Both the position numbers and the translations under genes were made by a program. A stretch of DNA of 64,000 nucleotides from Prevotella sp. (GTDB lineage: Bacteria; Bacteroidota; Bacteroidia; Bacteroidales; Bacteroidaceae), in contig JAGCDO010000007.1 in NCBI GenBank assembly GCA_017651265.1, positions 1-64,000 of the forward strand, read 5' to 3'. Below are positions 28,361 through 37,064 of the stretch, in pieces. The notes under the pieces are model-generated. The model was not told the origin of the DNA. It ran no database searches and saw only the letters and a list, made by a program, of their open reading frames with translations. Position 1 is the first letter of the stretch, and each line of letters starts with the position of its first letter.

Positions 28361-29356
28361 TTATCTCACGATTCTGAACGATCCCAAGTGGAATACATCC
28401 TCGCGTTTGGTGACCACCTGACCCTCGGCATTCTTGTAAGGCTGCCAGGTACGCACCTGAATGAGCGGGTTATCCGCATCACGGAAGTCGATCATCAGGA
28501 ACAAGTAACCTTCATCGCTGTAGCCCGAGGTGTGCCAATACTGCTTCAGGGTGACGCCGTACACATCATCGTACTTCGGATGCTGCACCACCTCAATCTC
28601 GTCGAACTTCACATTGATGTACTTCGTGTTCTTGAAGACACGGGTGAGGTTCGTGATATACTCCTGCTTCGACTGCTTGATATATACCACCTTATTATTA
28701 TTGAGCGTCATGCGGGTGAGGTCGCTGTTGGGTTTCTCCTTCACCACCTTACCTGTAATGATCAGTGCTTTATCAGAGAACACGCTGTTCAGAAGGTCGA
28801 TATCCTTGCGGTTATACGCTGTTCGGAAGTTCTCCACAAAGTCCACGATGATCTGTCGGCGGGCATAATCGAGGTCACTCTCCTTCTGTCCCATGATTTC
28901 CTCATAGCGCTGCAAGTCGATAGAGATGCTTACACCCGATATGAGTCCGCTGGGAGTGAAGTCAACCGTCAGCTCCTGACGCGACTCCTCCTGGTCGGCC
29001 TCGATCATATCCACGGGAATACCGCGCACCTGATAGCCAGTGGCCGTTTTCAGACAACGACTCATGATACTCACAGGCGGACAGCTCATCGCACTGGTCT
29101 TCCACATCAGCTCCACATCCTTGATGGCCTCGGGTGTGAAATTGTCCTTCGACAGCTTGAGTTTCTTCTGCTCCTCATCGGCAGCCGACTTGAATAGCGA
29201 CATCATCAGCGTGACATTGCTCTCCATCTTCGCCTTGGTAGCGGCATCCACCACCCCCTCGCTGATCTTGAATGTGGCCCCGTCGGCCATGGCCACGGTG
29301 GTCATCATGAGCAGCACAACGGTCATGAACGACCTTATCATCATATTCTTTATCAT
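28361..29356 (-). CDS. Secreted protein with NTF2/SnoaL-like domain, function unknown
   Basis: A 331-residue protein with a signal peptide (about residues 1-25, 'VVLLMMTTVAMADG'). Residues about 170-320 look like an NTF2-like fold: 'VDFVENFRTAYNRKDIDLLNSVFSDKALIITG', then 'VKFDEIEVVQHPKYDDVYGVTLKQYW' and 'DEGYLFLMIDFRD' (each read in shorter pieces). NTF2-like domains bind small ligands or mediate protein contacts. It is the last gene of the six-gene operon, 18 bp after its neighbour. Confidence 0.65.
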   Translation of the reverse strand: MIKNMMIRSFMTVVLLMMTTVAMADGATFKISEGVVDAATKAKMESNVTLMMSLFKSAADEEQKKLKLSKDNFTPEAIKDVELMWKTSAMSCPPVSIMSRCLKTATGYQVRGIPVDMIEADQEESRQELTVDFTPSGLISGVSISIDLQRYEEIMGQKESDLDYARRQIIVDFVENFRTAYNRKDIDLLNSVFSDKALIITGKVVKEKPNSDLTRMTLNNNKVVYIKQSKQEYITNLTRVFKNTKYINVKFDEIEVVQHPKYDDVYGVTLKQYWHTSGYSDEGYLFLMIDFRDADNPLIQVRTWQPYKNAEGQVVTKREDVFHLGSFRIVR

Positions 29357-29374
29357 ATTCTTTATCTATATTTA

Positions 29375-30037
29375 TTATTCCTTATATTTTCCAAATAGCG
29401 TACGGATATTGCTTTGGGGAATATTCCCGTATAGCTTGGCCGTTACCACCCCACCCTCTTCAAACAGATCGTCTGTAGGCACAGAAACGATAAACATGTG
29501 AATGAAGTTCAGTTTGCGGTGGTGGAACACCAAGGTAGCCTCCATCTTCTCTTTGTTGATGGATGTCACGCTACAGTAGATATCCATGTTCCGTGCCAGC
29601 AGGTCGTAGATATTCTGCATGTTCTGCACAGGCACCTTCTTGGTGTTTCCGTACATATGCTGAGTAATCTCGATCTTCAGCTTGTTCTCTTTCACGCGGT
29701 TCAGCAGGATATTCGTGAACGACTCCACCGGATAGCGCTTGTCAAAGATCGGCTCGTAGCTGCCGCGGTTCTCACGGACGTAGAAGTCGGAGGTAAGCGA
29801 TTTCACCTGGAACGACTTCCCCTTGACGATATAGATGCCCCGTTCGGCAGTTGACTGCAGGTCGCGCTTGTTGACCGTATAGGGAGCATGATAGTTCTCT
29901 GTGACATGCTTGGCGCATAACTGCTCATAGAGCAGTGTGTCGGCACTCACCTTGTCGCGGTCCTGGGCACTTGCCGTAACCGATATCAGGACGGCTGTCA
30001 GGAAGAATCCTATGCGTAATGATTTCCTTATGAACAT
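29375..30037 (-). CDS. Secreted protein of unknown family
   Basis: A 220-residue protein with a clear signal peptide ('LTAVLISVTASAQD', cleavage near residue 24). No known family is recognised. The mature part mixes helices and strands and has 'FQVKSLTSDFYVRENRGSYEP' and a C-terminal 'VVTAKLYGNIPQSNIRTLFGKY'. It lies 15 bp after the DUF4384-like gene and 18 bp before the NTF2-like gene, so it probably works with the caspase-like and CHASE2 proteins in the periplasm. Confidence 0.6.
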   Translation of the reverse strand: MFIRKSLRIGFFLTAVLISVTASAQDRDKVSADTLLYEQLCAKHVTENYHAPYTVNKRDLQSTAERGIYIVKGKSFQVKSLTSDFYVRENRGSYEPIFDKRYPVESFTNILLNRVKENKLKIEITQHMYGNTKKVPVQNMQNIYDLLARNMDIYCSVTSINKEKMEATLVFHHRKLNFIHMFIVSVPTDDLFEEGGVVTAKLYGNIPQSNIRTLFGKYKE

Positions 30038-30052
30038 CTCCGGTCCTTTCTT

Positions 30053-30973
30053 TTATTTCGTCAGATAAGAAACGCGATAGATACCCGACTTCATCTGGTC
30101 GCCGCCATTACCGCGGATAGGACTCATCAGGATACTGAAGTCAACCGGTTCCTCGGTAGCCACGAGCAGGAAGGTCTCACGGGAGTTGGCCTCTGAGAAC
30201 TCGAAAGGCTCCGACTTGAAGGCCACCGTACAGCCGGCAGGAACCAGCAAGTGGGCACAGGTAGCAGCCTCATCCACGGGCAGCACCAGGTATTTGTTGC
30301 CGCGCTCATCGATATCCAACACGTTCACATATAGTGGTTCTTCCGTTCTGTTCGTTACCCTTACATAGCAATTGGTAAACACATCCACCTCGGGATTGAT
30401 GGGCTCGCCGGTCTCGCAGGAAACAAGGTCGAAGCGTACGTCCAGATCCGTTGACAAGAGGTTCTTGGGTTGTATCAGACTGCTCTCTACCGAGGCCGTC
30501 ATCTCTGCCATGCTGGCCAGGCGGTTCAGCAGGAACGAGTCGCGGGCTGTGGCACGATACGAGGTGGCCGTGGCCTGCATATACGCACTGGGGTGCGAGA
30601 GGTTCTTGCTCTCCTTCGAGAACAGTTGCTTCACCATATAGCTCAGATACTGCTTCGACAGGTTTTTGGGAGCCTTGGCTGCCTTCAGCAGGGCACTCAC
30701 GGTGTTTGTTCCCTCTGTGGTGAAGGAATACATCTTACTGTTCACCTCGTCGATTACCGTCACTGCACTCTCTTTACCGATGACCAGCTTACTGGCTGTC
30801 GTAAGAGTCTTGCGCGCATTCAGGGCTACTGTCTTCGATCCCTCATAGATCTTAGCCGTACCTACCACGGAATACACCAGGTAATCAGCTGCGCTGATCG
30901 TTGCGGCCATCAGCAACGCAGTTACCAACATCAAAAGGCGCTTGGCGCCGTATGTCTTCTTTTTCATTGTCAT
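30053..30973 (-). CDS. DUF4384-like secreted protein
   Basis: A 306-residue protein with a signal peptide (residues about 10-29, 'LMLVTALLMAATISAAD'). The N-terminal half has a short 'VVGTAKIYEGSKTVALNARKTLTT' strand region resembling a FecR-like beta unit. The C-terminal half (about 180-300) has 'NCYVRVTNRTEEPLYVNVLDID', 'GNKYLVLPVDEA' and 'ETFLLVATEEPVDF', which fits DUF4384. DUF4384 proteins recur beside caspase-like proteases. It follows the protease gene by 27 bp. Confidence 0.65.
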   Translation of the reverse strand: MTMKKKTYGAKRLLMLVTALLMAATISAADYLVYSVVGTAKIYEGSKTVALNARKTLTTASKLVIGKESAVTVIDEVNSKMYSFTTEGTNTVSALLKAAKAPKNLSKQYLSYMVKQLFSKESKNLSHPSAYMQATATSYRATARDSFLLNRLASMAEMTASVESSLIQPKNLLSTDLDVRFDLVSCETGEPINPEVDVFTNCYVRVTNRTEEPLYVNVLDIDERGNKYLVLPVDEAATCAHLLVPAGCTVAFKSEPFEFSEANSRETFLLVATEEPVDFSILMSPIRGNGGDQMKSGIYRVSYLTK

Positions 30974-31000
30974 ACGTTTATTTTTCTATAGATTTGTTGA

Positions 31001-32686
31001 TTATTTCTCGTAAGTAAACAACTCGAACGGCTCCATACCGTTGGGGTTCATAAAGATAGGTGTCTGCTTGAAATCGGTCATCTGGCGTACTGCCTTATAC
31101 AGATACTGATCCAGCTGTTGGGTGGATAGTCCGATATCACCATCGGTACGTGCAGCCCCATTGAAGGCATCCACCAAGGCCTTGGTGAACGCACCGTTCT
31201 TCCAGTCCTCGTTCTCCTTCGACTTGGTATCACTGGCACTCGAGGCATACATCACCATACCGTTCTTGGTGCGCCGCAGCTGTTCCACGAAATGGTTACT
31301 GGCTGCCGAGCGGTTACCGCCCATCAATGCACCAGAATAGCAGGCATCGACGAACACGATGAGTTTGCCGTTGATATCCTCCACTGCCTGACGGAAGTCA
31401 TTACTTGAGAAACAGTTGTACAGTTTCGAAGTACTGCTGCCGTAGTTCATGAAGTAGAAGCGGTCTTTCTCGTCGCGATAGCCATGACCAGCATAGAAGA
31501 AGATGCACACATCGGTGGGTGACGACTCCTGCTTGAGCCATTCCATAGCCTCATAGAAATCCTCACGTGTAGCCTCCTCGTCGCAAATGGTCTTCACCTG
31601 CACATCCTGATAGGGATAATCCTTCTTAGTACTGAGCACCTTGGAGAAGTCGCGTGCATCCTTCGTGGTGTATTTCAGCTTCGGCAGTTCAGGGTCATTG
31701 TAATCCCCCACGCCGATAGCCACGGCAAAGAGTCGTGGCAGTTCAGCCACCTGCTTTTCGCGGATCAGACGGATGCTGGCGGGTTCACTGTTACCGTTCT
31801 CGTTCTGTGCATAGATGGTGACGGTGCAGTCGCGATTGGGCAGATCCACCTCTACGGTGTTCGCAGCCCGCACAGCACGATCGGCTGGCTGCTTCTGACC
31901 ATCCACCATCACCGTGATACGCGTACTGGCTTCCAATCCTTGTGCCAGCAACTGATAGCGCAGCTTGATCACATCCGTATGGAAAGGACTCTGGTCTTCG
32001 GGGAACAGGATTCGTACCTCGGGTGGTACGGGGCGTCCACCAACGGCCGGTTGCGGCGCAGGTGTCGGCGGTTGCTGAGCAACAACGGGCTGCTCAACAG
32101 GTTTCTCCACAGGGGTTGGAGTAGGTTTGGGTGCAGGTGGAGGCGTTGTGGCGGCCACTGCAGGTTTCACGTCTTCCACTTCCTGCATAGGAATGGCAGC
32201 TGCATGCTTACCTGCAGCTTTGTCCTTCCACAGCTGACTCATCTTCTTGTCTTGCATCACCAATACCCCTTTCTCGTAACACTCGGCCAGGGTAAGCTGT
32301 GCATTCTTGTTCCCATTGTTCGCTGCATCGGTCAGGTTGCGCAACGCCTTGTCGTAGTCGATAGGCACACCTCGACCGTACATATAGCAATAGGCCAGGT
32401 TATACTGTGCCTTGGCAAACCCCTTGCGTGCAGCCCTTTTGAACCACATGGCCGCCGTGGCATAGTCCTTGTCTATTCCCTCACCGTTATAGAGGGCATA
32501 GCCCAGGTTGAACTGTCCTTCCTGACTGCCAGCCTCGGCTGCCTGCTGATAGCATTCCACAGCCTTGCTGAACTGCTGCTTCTCGTAATAATCGTTGCCC
32601 TGCTTGAGCCATTGGTCGGCCGACTGTCCGAACACAGCGGTTACTACCAGTACAGCAACTATCAATATACTGAATCGTTTCATCAT
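31001..32686 (-). CDS. Caspase-like (peptidase C14) protein with SEL1 repeats
   Basis: A 561-residue secreted protein: signal peptide (1-21), SEL1/TPR-like repeats (about 25-155: 'AGSQEGQFNLGYALYNGEG', 'KGFAKAQYNLAYCYMYGRG'), a Pro-rich linker (180-222), an Ig-like region (223-310), and a p20 caspase domain (317-555). The His-Cys dyad is intact: His401 in 'FFYAGHG' and Cys449 in 'VFVDACYSG'. Such bacterial metacaspase-type proteases cleave after basic or acidic residues; the target here is unknown. Its ATG overlaps the CHASE2 stop (ATGA). Confidence 0.88.
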   Translation of the reverse strand: MMKRFSILIVAVLVVTAVFGQSADQWLKQGNDYYEKQQFSKAVECYQQAAEAGSQEGQFNLGYALYNGEGIDKDYATAAMWFKRAARKGFAKAQYNLAYCYMYGRGVPIDYDKALRNLTDAANNGNKNAQLTLAECYEKGVLVMQDKKMSQLWKDKAAGKHAAAIPMQEVEDVKPAVAATTPPPAPKPTPTPVEKPVEQPVVAQQPPTPAPQPAVGGRPVPPEVRILFPEDQSPFHTDVIKLRYQLLAQGLEASTRITVMVDGQKQPADRAVRAANTVEVDLPNRDCTVTIYAQNENGNSEPASIRLIREKQVAELPRLFAVAIGVGDYNDPELPKLKYTTKDARDFSKVLSTKKDYPYQDVQVKTICDEEATREDFYEAMEWLKQESSPTDVCIFFYAGHGYRDEKDRFYFMNYGSSTSKLYNCFSSNDFRQAVEDINGKLIVFVDACYSGALMGGNRSAASNHFVEQLRRTKNGMVMYASSASDTKSKENEDWKNGAFTKALVDAFNGAARTDGDIGLSTQQLDQYLYKAVRQMTDFKQTPIFMNPNGMEPFELFTYEK

Positions 32687-33897
32687 TTCTTCGGTGGTTT
32701 AAAGTAGAGAGATTTGGAAGCAAAAGCATAAAGCCGTTTCCATTGGGGATGGATGGTGCAGTAGTCGATGAACCACATATAGTGGATACGGGCACGCTCG
32801 ATAAAGGCCACGCCCAACAACGGCAATAAGAGCGAGATGTCGTAATCGTGTTTCACGAAACAGATAAAGCCGATCCAAGCAAACACTACACTGATGACCA
32901 GATACACCAACTTGTTCCAATAGATGAAGAAACGCGGCGAGTGCTTTCGGGTCAGGTAGCCTGCATAGGCGGCTATCAAACAAACGAAAATGGTTAATAT
33001 CCACGAGACAAGACTCGACATGGATGAGATCTCATGATGATCAATATAGGTCTCGGCGGCATACGCCACAGTCTTCATTCCTGGCATCTTCCCCACAGGG
33101 GTGAAATGCATATCGGCCTCCTCTGTGATGGTTCCCACCATGGCCAGCTTACCCTTGATGAGTGCCTTGTTCTCCATGATTTCGTCGTACTTGACAATTG
33201 GAAACTCCACGTTCGAATAGAGGATAGCGCGTTTGTTATTCTTTTCTGCCGTAGGCTCTTTGTCCATGTACTTACATGCGGCCAGATAAGCCAAGGAATA
33301 ATATGTGGTGGAATCCACCTTCTGACAGATGGTATAGTCGCGGAGCGTACCATTAGGACCGTTACTCTTCAAGACGTTACTATACGCCCAGGTATAATCG
33401 CCGAAGGGCTCGAAGAACGATTTCAGCACGTTCACGAACTTCCCTTGCTCCTCAGAAGAGGCGATAAGCTTACACGAGAGGATGGGCTGCGGCAACTGGT
33501 CGATGGCCATGATCAGTTCTCCGTTACCAATCATATCATCTCCCTCCTTCTCGTAGATAATATCCATCATCACGGTCTTGGGCTCACAGGCGGCCAACTG
33601 CTCCAACGTATGGGCTATATCTCCTCGGGCTGTTTGCTCCGTGATGTCTATCAGCACGATGTCGTTACTCCATTTCACAGAGTTTCCCATGCGCTGGATG
33701 GTGAAATAGATATCGGTCATCTTGAACTCACTCAAGGCACGACTCACGGGGTCGAAGATCGTGAAATTCACAAACAGGATGGCCCAGAAGCCCGCAATCA
33801 CCCAAGCCAGCACAACCACGAAGACATGATCGTGATGGAAAATCTCATGGAGATGGTCCTTGATGAACTGTTTGATATGACTAATCCATTTCTTCAT
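32683..33897 (-). CDS. CHASE2 domain membrane protein
   Basis: A 404-residue protein. One helix near residues 25-47 ('VFVVVLAWVIAGFWAILF') precedes an extracytoplasmic CHASE2 sensor domain (about 55-285: 'FTIFDPVSRALSEFKMTD', 'IVLIDI', 'VMMDIIYEKEG'). Two or three helices follow (about 290-375). No kinase, cyclase or other output domain is present, so it senses without its own effector. It overlaps the channel gene by 17 bp and the caspase gene by 3 bp. Confidence 0.82.
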   Translation of the reverse strand: MKKWISHIKQFIKDHLHEIFHHDHVFVVVLAWVIAGFWAILFVNFTIFDPVSRALSEFKMTDIYFTIQRMGNSVKWSNDIVLIDITEQTARGDIAHTLEQLAACEPKTVMMDIIYEKEGDDMIGNGELIMAIDQLPQPILSCKLIASSEEQGKFVNVLKSFFEPFGDYTWAYSNVLKSNGPNGTLRDYTICQKVDSTTYYSLAYLAACKYMDKEPTAEKNNKRAILYSNVEFPIVKYDEIMENKALIKGKLAMVGTITEEADMHFTPVGKMPGMKTVAYAAETYIDHHEISSMSSLVSWILTIFVCLIAAYAGYLTRKHSPRFFIYWNKLVYLVISVVFAWIGFICFVKHDYDISLLLPLLGVAFIERARIHYMWFIDYCTIHPQWKRLYAFASKSLYFKPPKK

Positions 33898-34693
33898 ATG
33901 GTTCTTCTATCTGGTCTTGTTTTTGTTTCTTGGTTATTTTCCTTGCCTTCTTCTGCTCCCTCTTGGCCTTCAGCTCATCCAGATAACCCGCTGTGATGAT
34001 ACCTGAGGGTAAGGCAACGATGGCCACACCCACGAAAGCGGAGATCATACTGATGAACCTACCGATTTGGGAAACAGGGTAAATGTCGCCATAGCCCACT
34101 GTTGTCAGCGTACAAGCCGACCAGTAGATGGCATCGAAGAAAGAATGGAACAGATACTCTCCCGTGCTGGGATTGATATCCTCCTCGGCATTGAACATGA
34201 TCAGTGCCGTAATGAATATATAGAAAGCTGCCAGGGAGAAAACGGTCCAAAGGATTCGTCCCTGCCGCTTGATCACTGCCATGATAATCTCCAAAGGCTC
34301 ATAATAGCGAATGAACTTCACCACGCGAAGGATGCGGAGCAGTCGGGTAATTCGCGCCGCCTTGAAAGTAGGACTCAACAGGTGGATGGTCGGCAGGATA
34401 CTCAGCATATCAATGATAGCCATGAACGTGAACGGATATATCACGAACGACACCCACCCCTTCTTCAGTTCATAGTCAGCCGTGATCCATCGCAGGATAT
34501 AGTCGATTACAAAGATAAGAGCTGGAATGATATCACAATACCAGAACAATGTTGAATGTTCACGGAACATCAAGGGCACAATGCTCACAGCAATCACCGC
34601 CGACATGCTCATGTGGTAAAGCTGCGACCATACCCCATCGTTCTCGAGGTAGCCTGGTCCGATAATATCATATATCTTTTTCCTCAAGTTCAT
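33881..34693 (-). CDS. Voltage-gated-type ion channel (potassium channel family)
   Basis: A 270-residue inner-membrane channel with six helices (S1-S6). S4 has regularly spaced Arg ('ARITRLLRILRVVKFIRYYE', about residues 112-131), the voltage-sensor signature. The pore loop has the K+ selectivity filter 'TTVGYGD' near residue 200. The cytoplasmic tail is short and charged. It is the first gene of the caspase-like operon, which links ion flux or membrane potential to the protease by position only. Confidence 0.88.
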   Translation of the reverse strand: MNLRKKIYDIIGPGYLENDGVWSQLYHMSMSAVIAVSIVPLMFREHSTLFWYCDIIPALIFVIDYILRWITADYELKKGWVSFVIYPFTFMAIIDMLSILPTIHLLSPTFKAARITRLLRILRVVKFIRYYEPLEIIMAVIKRQGRILWTVFSLAAFYIFITALIMFNAEEDINPSTGEYLFHSFFDAIYWSACTLTTVGYGDIYPVSQIGRFISMISAFVGVAIVALPSGIITAGYLDELKAKREQKKARKITKKQKQDQIEEPYEEMD

Positions 34694-34732
34694 CTCCGTT
34701 ATATCAGAGATAGCATAGTGCTATTTGTCTGC

Positions 34733-34740
34733 AAATATAA
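34733..34740 (-). promoter_or_regulatory. -7 box of the ion channel-caspase operon
   Basis: The complement reads TATATTTG, 39 bp upstream of the channel start. ATTG lies at the -33 distance (19-bp spacer). Confidence 0.55.
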
Positions 34741-34861
34741 AGATAAATCCGTGAAAAACAATAGGGAAATCGGCATTTTATTCATTTTGTATCAAAAAAA
34801 CACGATTATCGCCTTTCCTTTTATATAAAAAGGAAACCTAATTGATTATTTTCATCAGGCT

Positions 34862-34893
34862 TTTGGTGTTTCGATGGTTTTGCATTATCTTTG
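34862..34893 (+). promoter_or_regulatory. Promoter abutting the DUF418 start codon
   Basis: TTTG at 34862-34865, 20-bp spacer, TATCTTTG at 34886-34893. Only four bases (CAAC) separate the box from the ATG at 34898, so the transcript is probably leaderless. Confidence 0.7.
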
Positions 34894-34897
34894 CAAC

Positions 34898-36124
34898 ATG
34901 AGTCATGAAACAGGTATAGGACCCACAACGGAACGGCAGCGATACATTATTCTTGATGCCTTGCGTGGCTTGGCACTGATGGGTATTGCTTTGGCCAATT
35001 TCCCTGAGTTTGCACTGTGGACGTTTCTCAGAGGCGAGGAACAGGCTGTCATGCCAACCGCAGTCATCGATCGCGTGGTGCGATTCTTTCAGTATATGCT
35101 CGTAGATGGGAAGTTCTATACCATCTTTTCCCTTCTTTTCGGCATCGGTTTCTCTTTGATTCTTGCTCGGCACGGACGCAAACTATTCGTAAGACGAGTC
35201 TTCATTTTAATGGTAATCGGTTTTCTCCATCTGATGTTTATCTGGAGTGGAGACATCTTATTGCTGTATGCCATCGGAGGCTTGTTACTGACACTCTTCA
35301 TACGACTGAAAGACAAGACTCTTCTTGTTCTTGCTTTGGCACTGATACTGATTCCCATAGGATTGGATGCCCTCACGGAGTTTGGGGGTATTGACTTTGC
35401 CAGTCCGTTCTATCAGGCTTGGTGGAATCAGGCCGAGGCGCAGGGCATCAACGAAGGTAATTTTGCCACGTGGCTTCGGGACGCGCACAGCTACGATCAG
35501 GTGTTTGCTTTCTTAACACAGGGCGCCTACGAAAGAATATGGGAATTTGTCGAAGGACATCGATTACCTAAGGTAATTGGACTGTTTATCCTGGGTTATC
35601 TCATAGGTAAGCATCGGCTATATACCCGTCTTCAAGAGTTGCCTTTATGGAGAATCTTCCTTTGTACTGCCGCCTTTGCTCTTCCATTGTCTGCGCTATA
35701 TGCTTGGAGTGCGGTCAATGATCATCCTTGGGGACGAACCATCCATTCACTGCTCTATGCCTTTAGCGTCATCCCGCTGGCTATTGTATATATAACAGGC
35801 ATCTGCAAGCTGTATCTTCGAAAACAAGAGAGCACGCTCTTCCGAAGTATTGCAGCACCTGGTCGTATGGCCCTTAGCAACTACATTTCACAATCTGTTG
35901 TTGGCATCATTCTGTTCTATGGTCTTGGATTTGGTCTGGGCACCACCTTCGGGCTCGTTCATATCGAGTTGACAGCTTTGGTTGTGTTTGTCATACAAGT
36001 GTTGTTGAGTCAGCTTTGGCTTCACTATTTCCACTTTGGGCCTTTAGAATGGCTATGGCGCATGATGACTTACGGACGATATTTCCCTCTCAAGAAAAAA
36101 ACAAGAAACCCAAACTACTGTTAA
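34898..36124 (+). CDS. DUF418 domain membrane protein
   Basis: A 408-residue inner-membrane protein. It begins 'RYIILDALRGLALMGIALANFP' (family N-terminal block, first helix), has about eight to ten helices, and carries the DUF418 domain at about residues 225-390, with 'LFILGYLIGKHRLY', 'RMALSNYISQSVVGIILFYG' and 'QLWLHYFHFGPLEWLWR'. DUF418 proteins are thought to be transporters or acyl-type membrane enzymes; no substrate is established. Start chosen because the promoter ends four bases before it; an in-frame start at 34874 lies inside the promoter. Confidence 0.85.
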   Translation: MSHETGIGPTTERQRYIILDALRGLALMGIALANFPEFALWTFLRGEEQAVMPTAVIDRVVRFFQYMLVDGKFYTIFSLLFGIGFSLILARHGRKLFVRRVFILMVIGFLHLMFIWSGDILLLYAIGGLLLTLFIRLKDKTLLVLALALILIPIGLDALTEFGGIDFASPFYQAWWNQAEAQGINEGNFATWLRDAHSYDQVFAFLTQGAYERIWEFVEGHRLPKVIGLFILGYLIGKHRLYTRLQELPLWRIFLCTAAFALPLSALYAWSAVNDHPWGRTIHSLLYAFSVIPLAIVYITGICKLYLRKQESTLFRSIAAPGRMALSNYISQSVVGIILFYGLGFGLGTTFGLVHIELTALVVFVIQVLLSQLWLHYFHFGPLEWLWRMMTYGRYFPLKKKTRNPNYC

Positions 36125-36144
36125 ACAGCGGTTTGGGTTTTCTT
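36104..36144 (+). terminator. Terminator overlapping the DUF418 stop codon
   Basis: AAACCCAAAC at 36106-36115 pairs with GTTTGGGTTT at 36131-36140, extended by inner CTG/CAG pairing, then TTCTTTT. It marks the end of the host part. Confidence 0.85.
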
Positions 36145-36321
36145 TTGGTCGGGATTACTGGAATTGAGATCCTAGAAAACATACCCGTAAATCATTGATA
36201 ATCAATAGGCCATTTTTAGAAAAACACTTGTTAGACACCGACTTTTCGCCGACTTTGCATAGCTGCAAATGGTTAAAAATCATCTACTTATTGCGTTTTT
36301 TGCAACAACTAGAATACCGAA
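36145..36321. other. Host-phage junction region, no gene seen
   Basis: No gene of plausible length. It holds a near-direct repeat CGACTTTTCGC / CGACTTTGC, an inverted repeat TTTGCATAGCTGCAAA at 36254-36269 and TTGC/GCAA arms around a T-run at 36293-36307. If the downstream block is an integrated phage, the left attachment site should be here. The matching right site is outside the window. Confidence 0.4.
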
Positions 36322-36687
36322 TTAACGATTATCCGGCTGGAGAAGAGAAAGCAAACGGTCTGTCAATTCACCATTCTTGCGCTGAAGTTCGTTGATGGTT
36401 TTCTGCTGGTCGTCTATGATCTTAAGCAACTTCTTCGCATCGGTAGACTCCGACGCGGGCTGCTCTCCAAGAACGAACCAGTTCGCGTCACACCATGGTT
36501 GGTCTACGGCAGCAATTATCGCTACGATGATATCATAAGATGGACGGCGATTTGTTTTGGCACTCGGTAGCAGATTCCTAATTGTTGGATCCGGCAAGCC
36601 ACATTTCTTGGCAAAAGAGCTAACTGTATGTCCCTCCCTTTTAATTATGTACGCCAAGCGTTCGTTGATTGAATTCATTGTTTCCAT
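36322..36687 (-). CDS. Phage-type repressor, XRE-family HTH
   Basis: A 121-residue protein. Residues 4-75 form an HTH domain ('INERLAYIIKREGHTVSSFAKKCGLPDPTIRNLL'-type region in pieces, 'FAKKCGLPDPTIRNLL'), and residues 88-118 a heptad-like coiled coil ('LLKIIDDQQKTINELQRKNG'), which suggests a dimer. It is divergent from the HTH gene at 36849, as in a lysogeny switch. Start could also be Met4 (36678). No peptidase domain is present, so induction by self-cleavage is not indicated. Confidence 0.8.
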   Translation of the reverse strand: METMNSINERLAYIIKREGHTVSSFAKKCGLPDPTIRNLLPSAKTNRRPSYDIIVAIIAAVDQPWCDANWFVLGEQPASESTDAKKLLKIIDDQQKTINELQRKNGELTDRLLSLLQPDNR

Positions 36688-36699
36688 ACATTTATTTAA

Positions 36700-36712
36700 A
36701 TTTAGTCTAAAT
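36700..36712. promoter_or_regulatory. 13-bp palindrome, operator candidate in the switch region
   Basis: ATTTAGTCTAAAT is a perfect palindrome around a central T, 13 bp upstream of the repressor start and 23 bp before the -33 box of the divergent promoter. Confidence 0.45.
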
Positions 36713-36734
36713 ATATAATTATTTCTTTCAAATG

Positions 36735-36766
36735 TTTGGTTATATCGTCTATTTGTTTTATATTTG
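36735..36766 (+). promoter_or_regulatory. Early phage promoter, rightward
   Basis: TTTG at 36735-36738, 20-bp spacer, TATATTTG at 36759-36766. It drives the HTH gene at 36849, with a leader of about 75 nt. Confidence 0.7.
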
Positions 36767-36848
36767 CACCGCGTAACAACTAATTACGTTGCGAAAATAC
36801 AAAAAACTTCTCGAAAGAGACGAAATATTAATCGTAAAATTTATAAAA

Positions 36849-37064
36849 ATGACATTTAGTGAGTACATGAACACGCTGCCGGATCTGAAAAAGGAAGCGA
36901 TTGAAAAGTTGTCCAAGGAATGCTGTGTGACAACTACGACAGTCTACCGCTGGATAAGCGGAGAGATCATCCCGGATGCGCTTAAGCGCAAGACTATTGC
37001 CGGTGTGTTGAACAAAGATGAAAAAGAACTTTTCCCAAAACTAAACAACAATGGAATGCATTGA
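36849..37064 (+). CDS. Small HTH protein, Cro-like position
   Basis: A 71-residue protein with a likely helix-turn-helix in 'EAIEKLSKECCVTTTTVYRWISGEIIP' (residues 16-42, read as 'CCVTTTTVYRWISG'). It is the first gene transcribed away from the repressor, the place of Cro. ATG 36849 is preferred; a TTG at 36789 gives 20 more residues of low-quality sequence. Overlaps the next gene by 14 bp. Confidence 0.65.
   Translation: MTFSEYMNTLPDLKKEAIEKLSKECCVTTTTVYRWISGEIIPDALKRKTIAGVLNKDEKELFPKLNNNGMH

Noticed and set aside
33034-33996. 320-aa open frame opposite the CHASE2 gene
   Set aside because: His- and Leu-rich with no domain; the CHASE2 and channel genes on the other strand explain the region.
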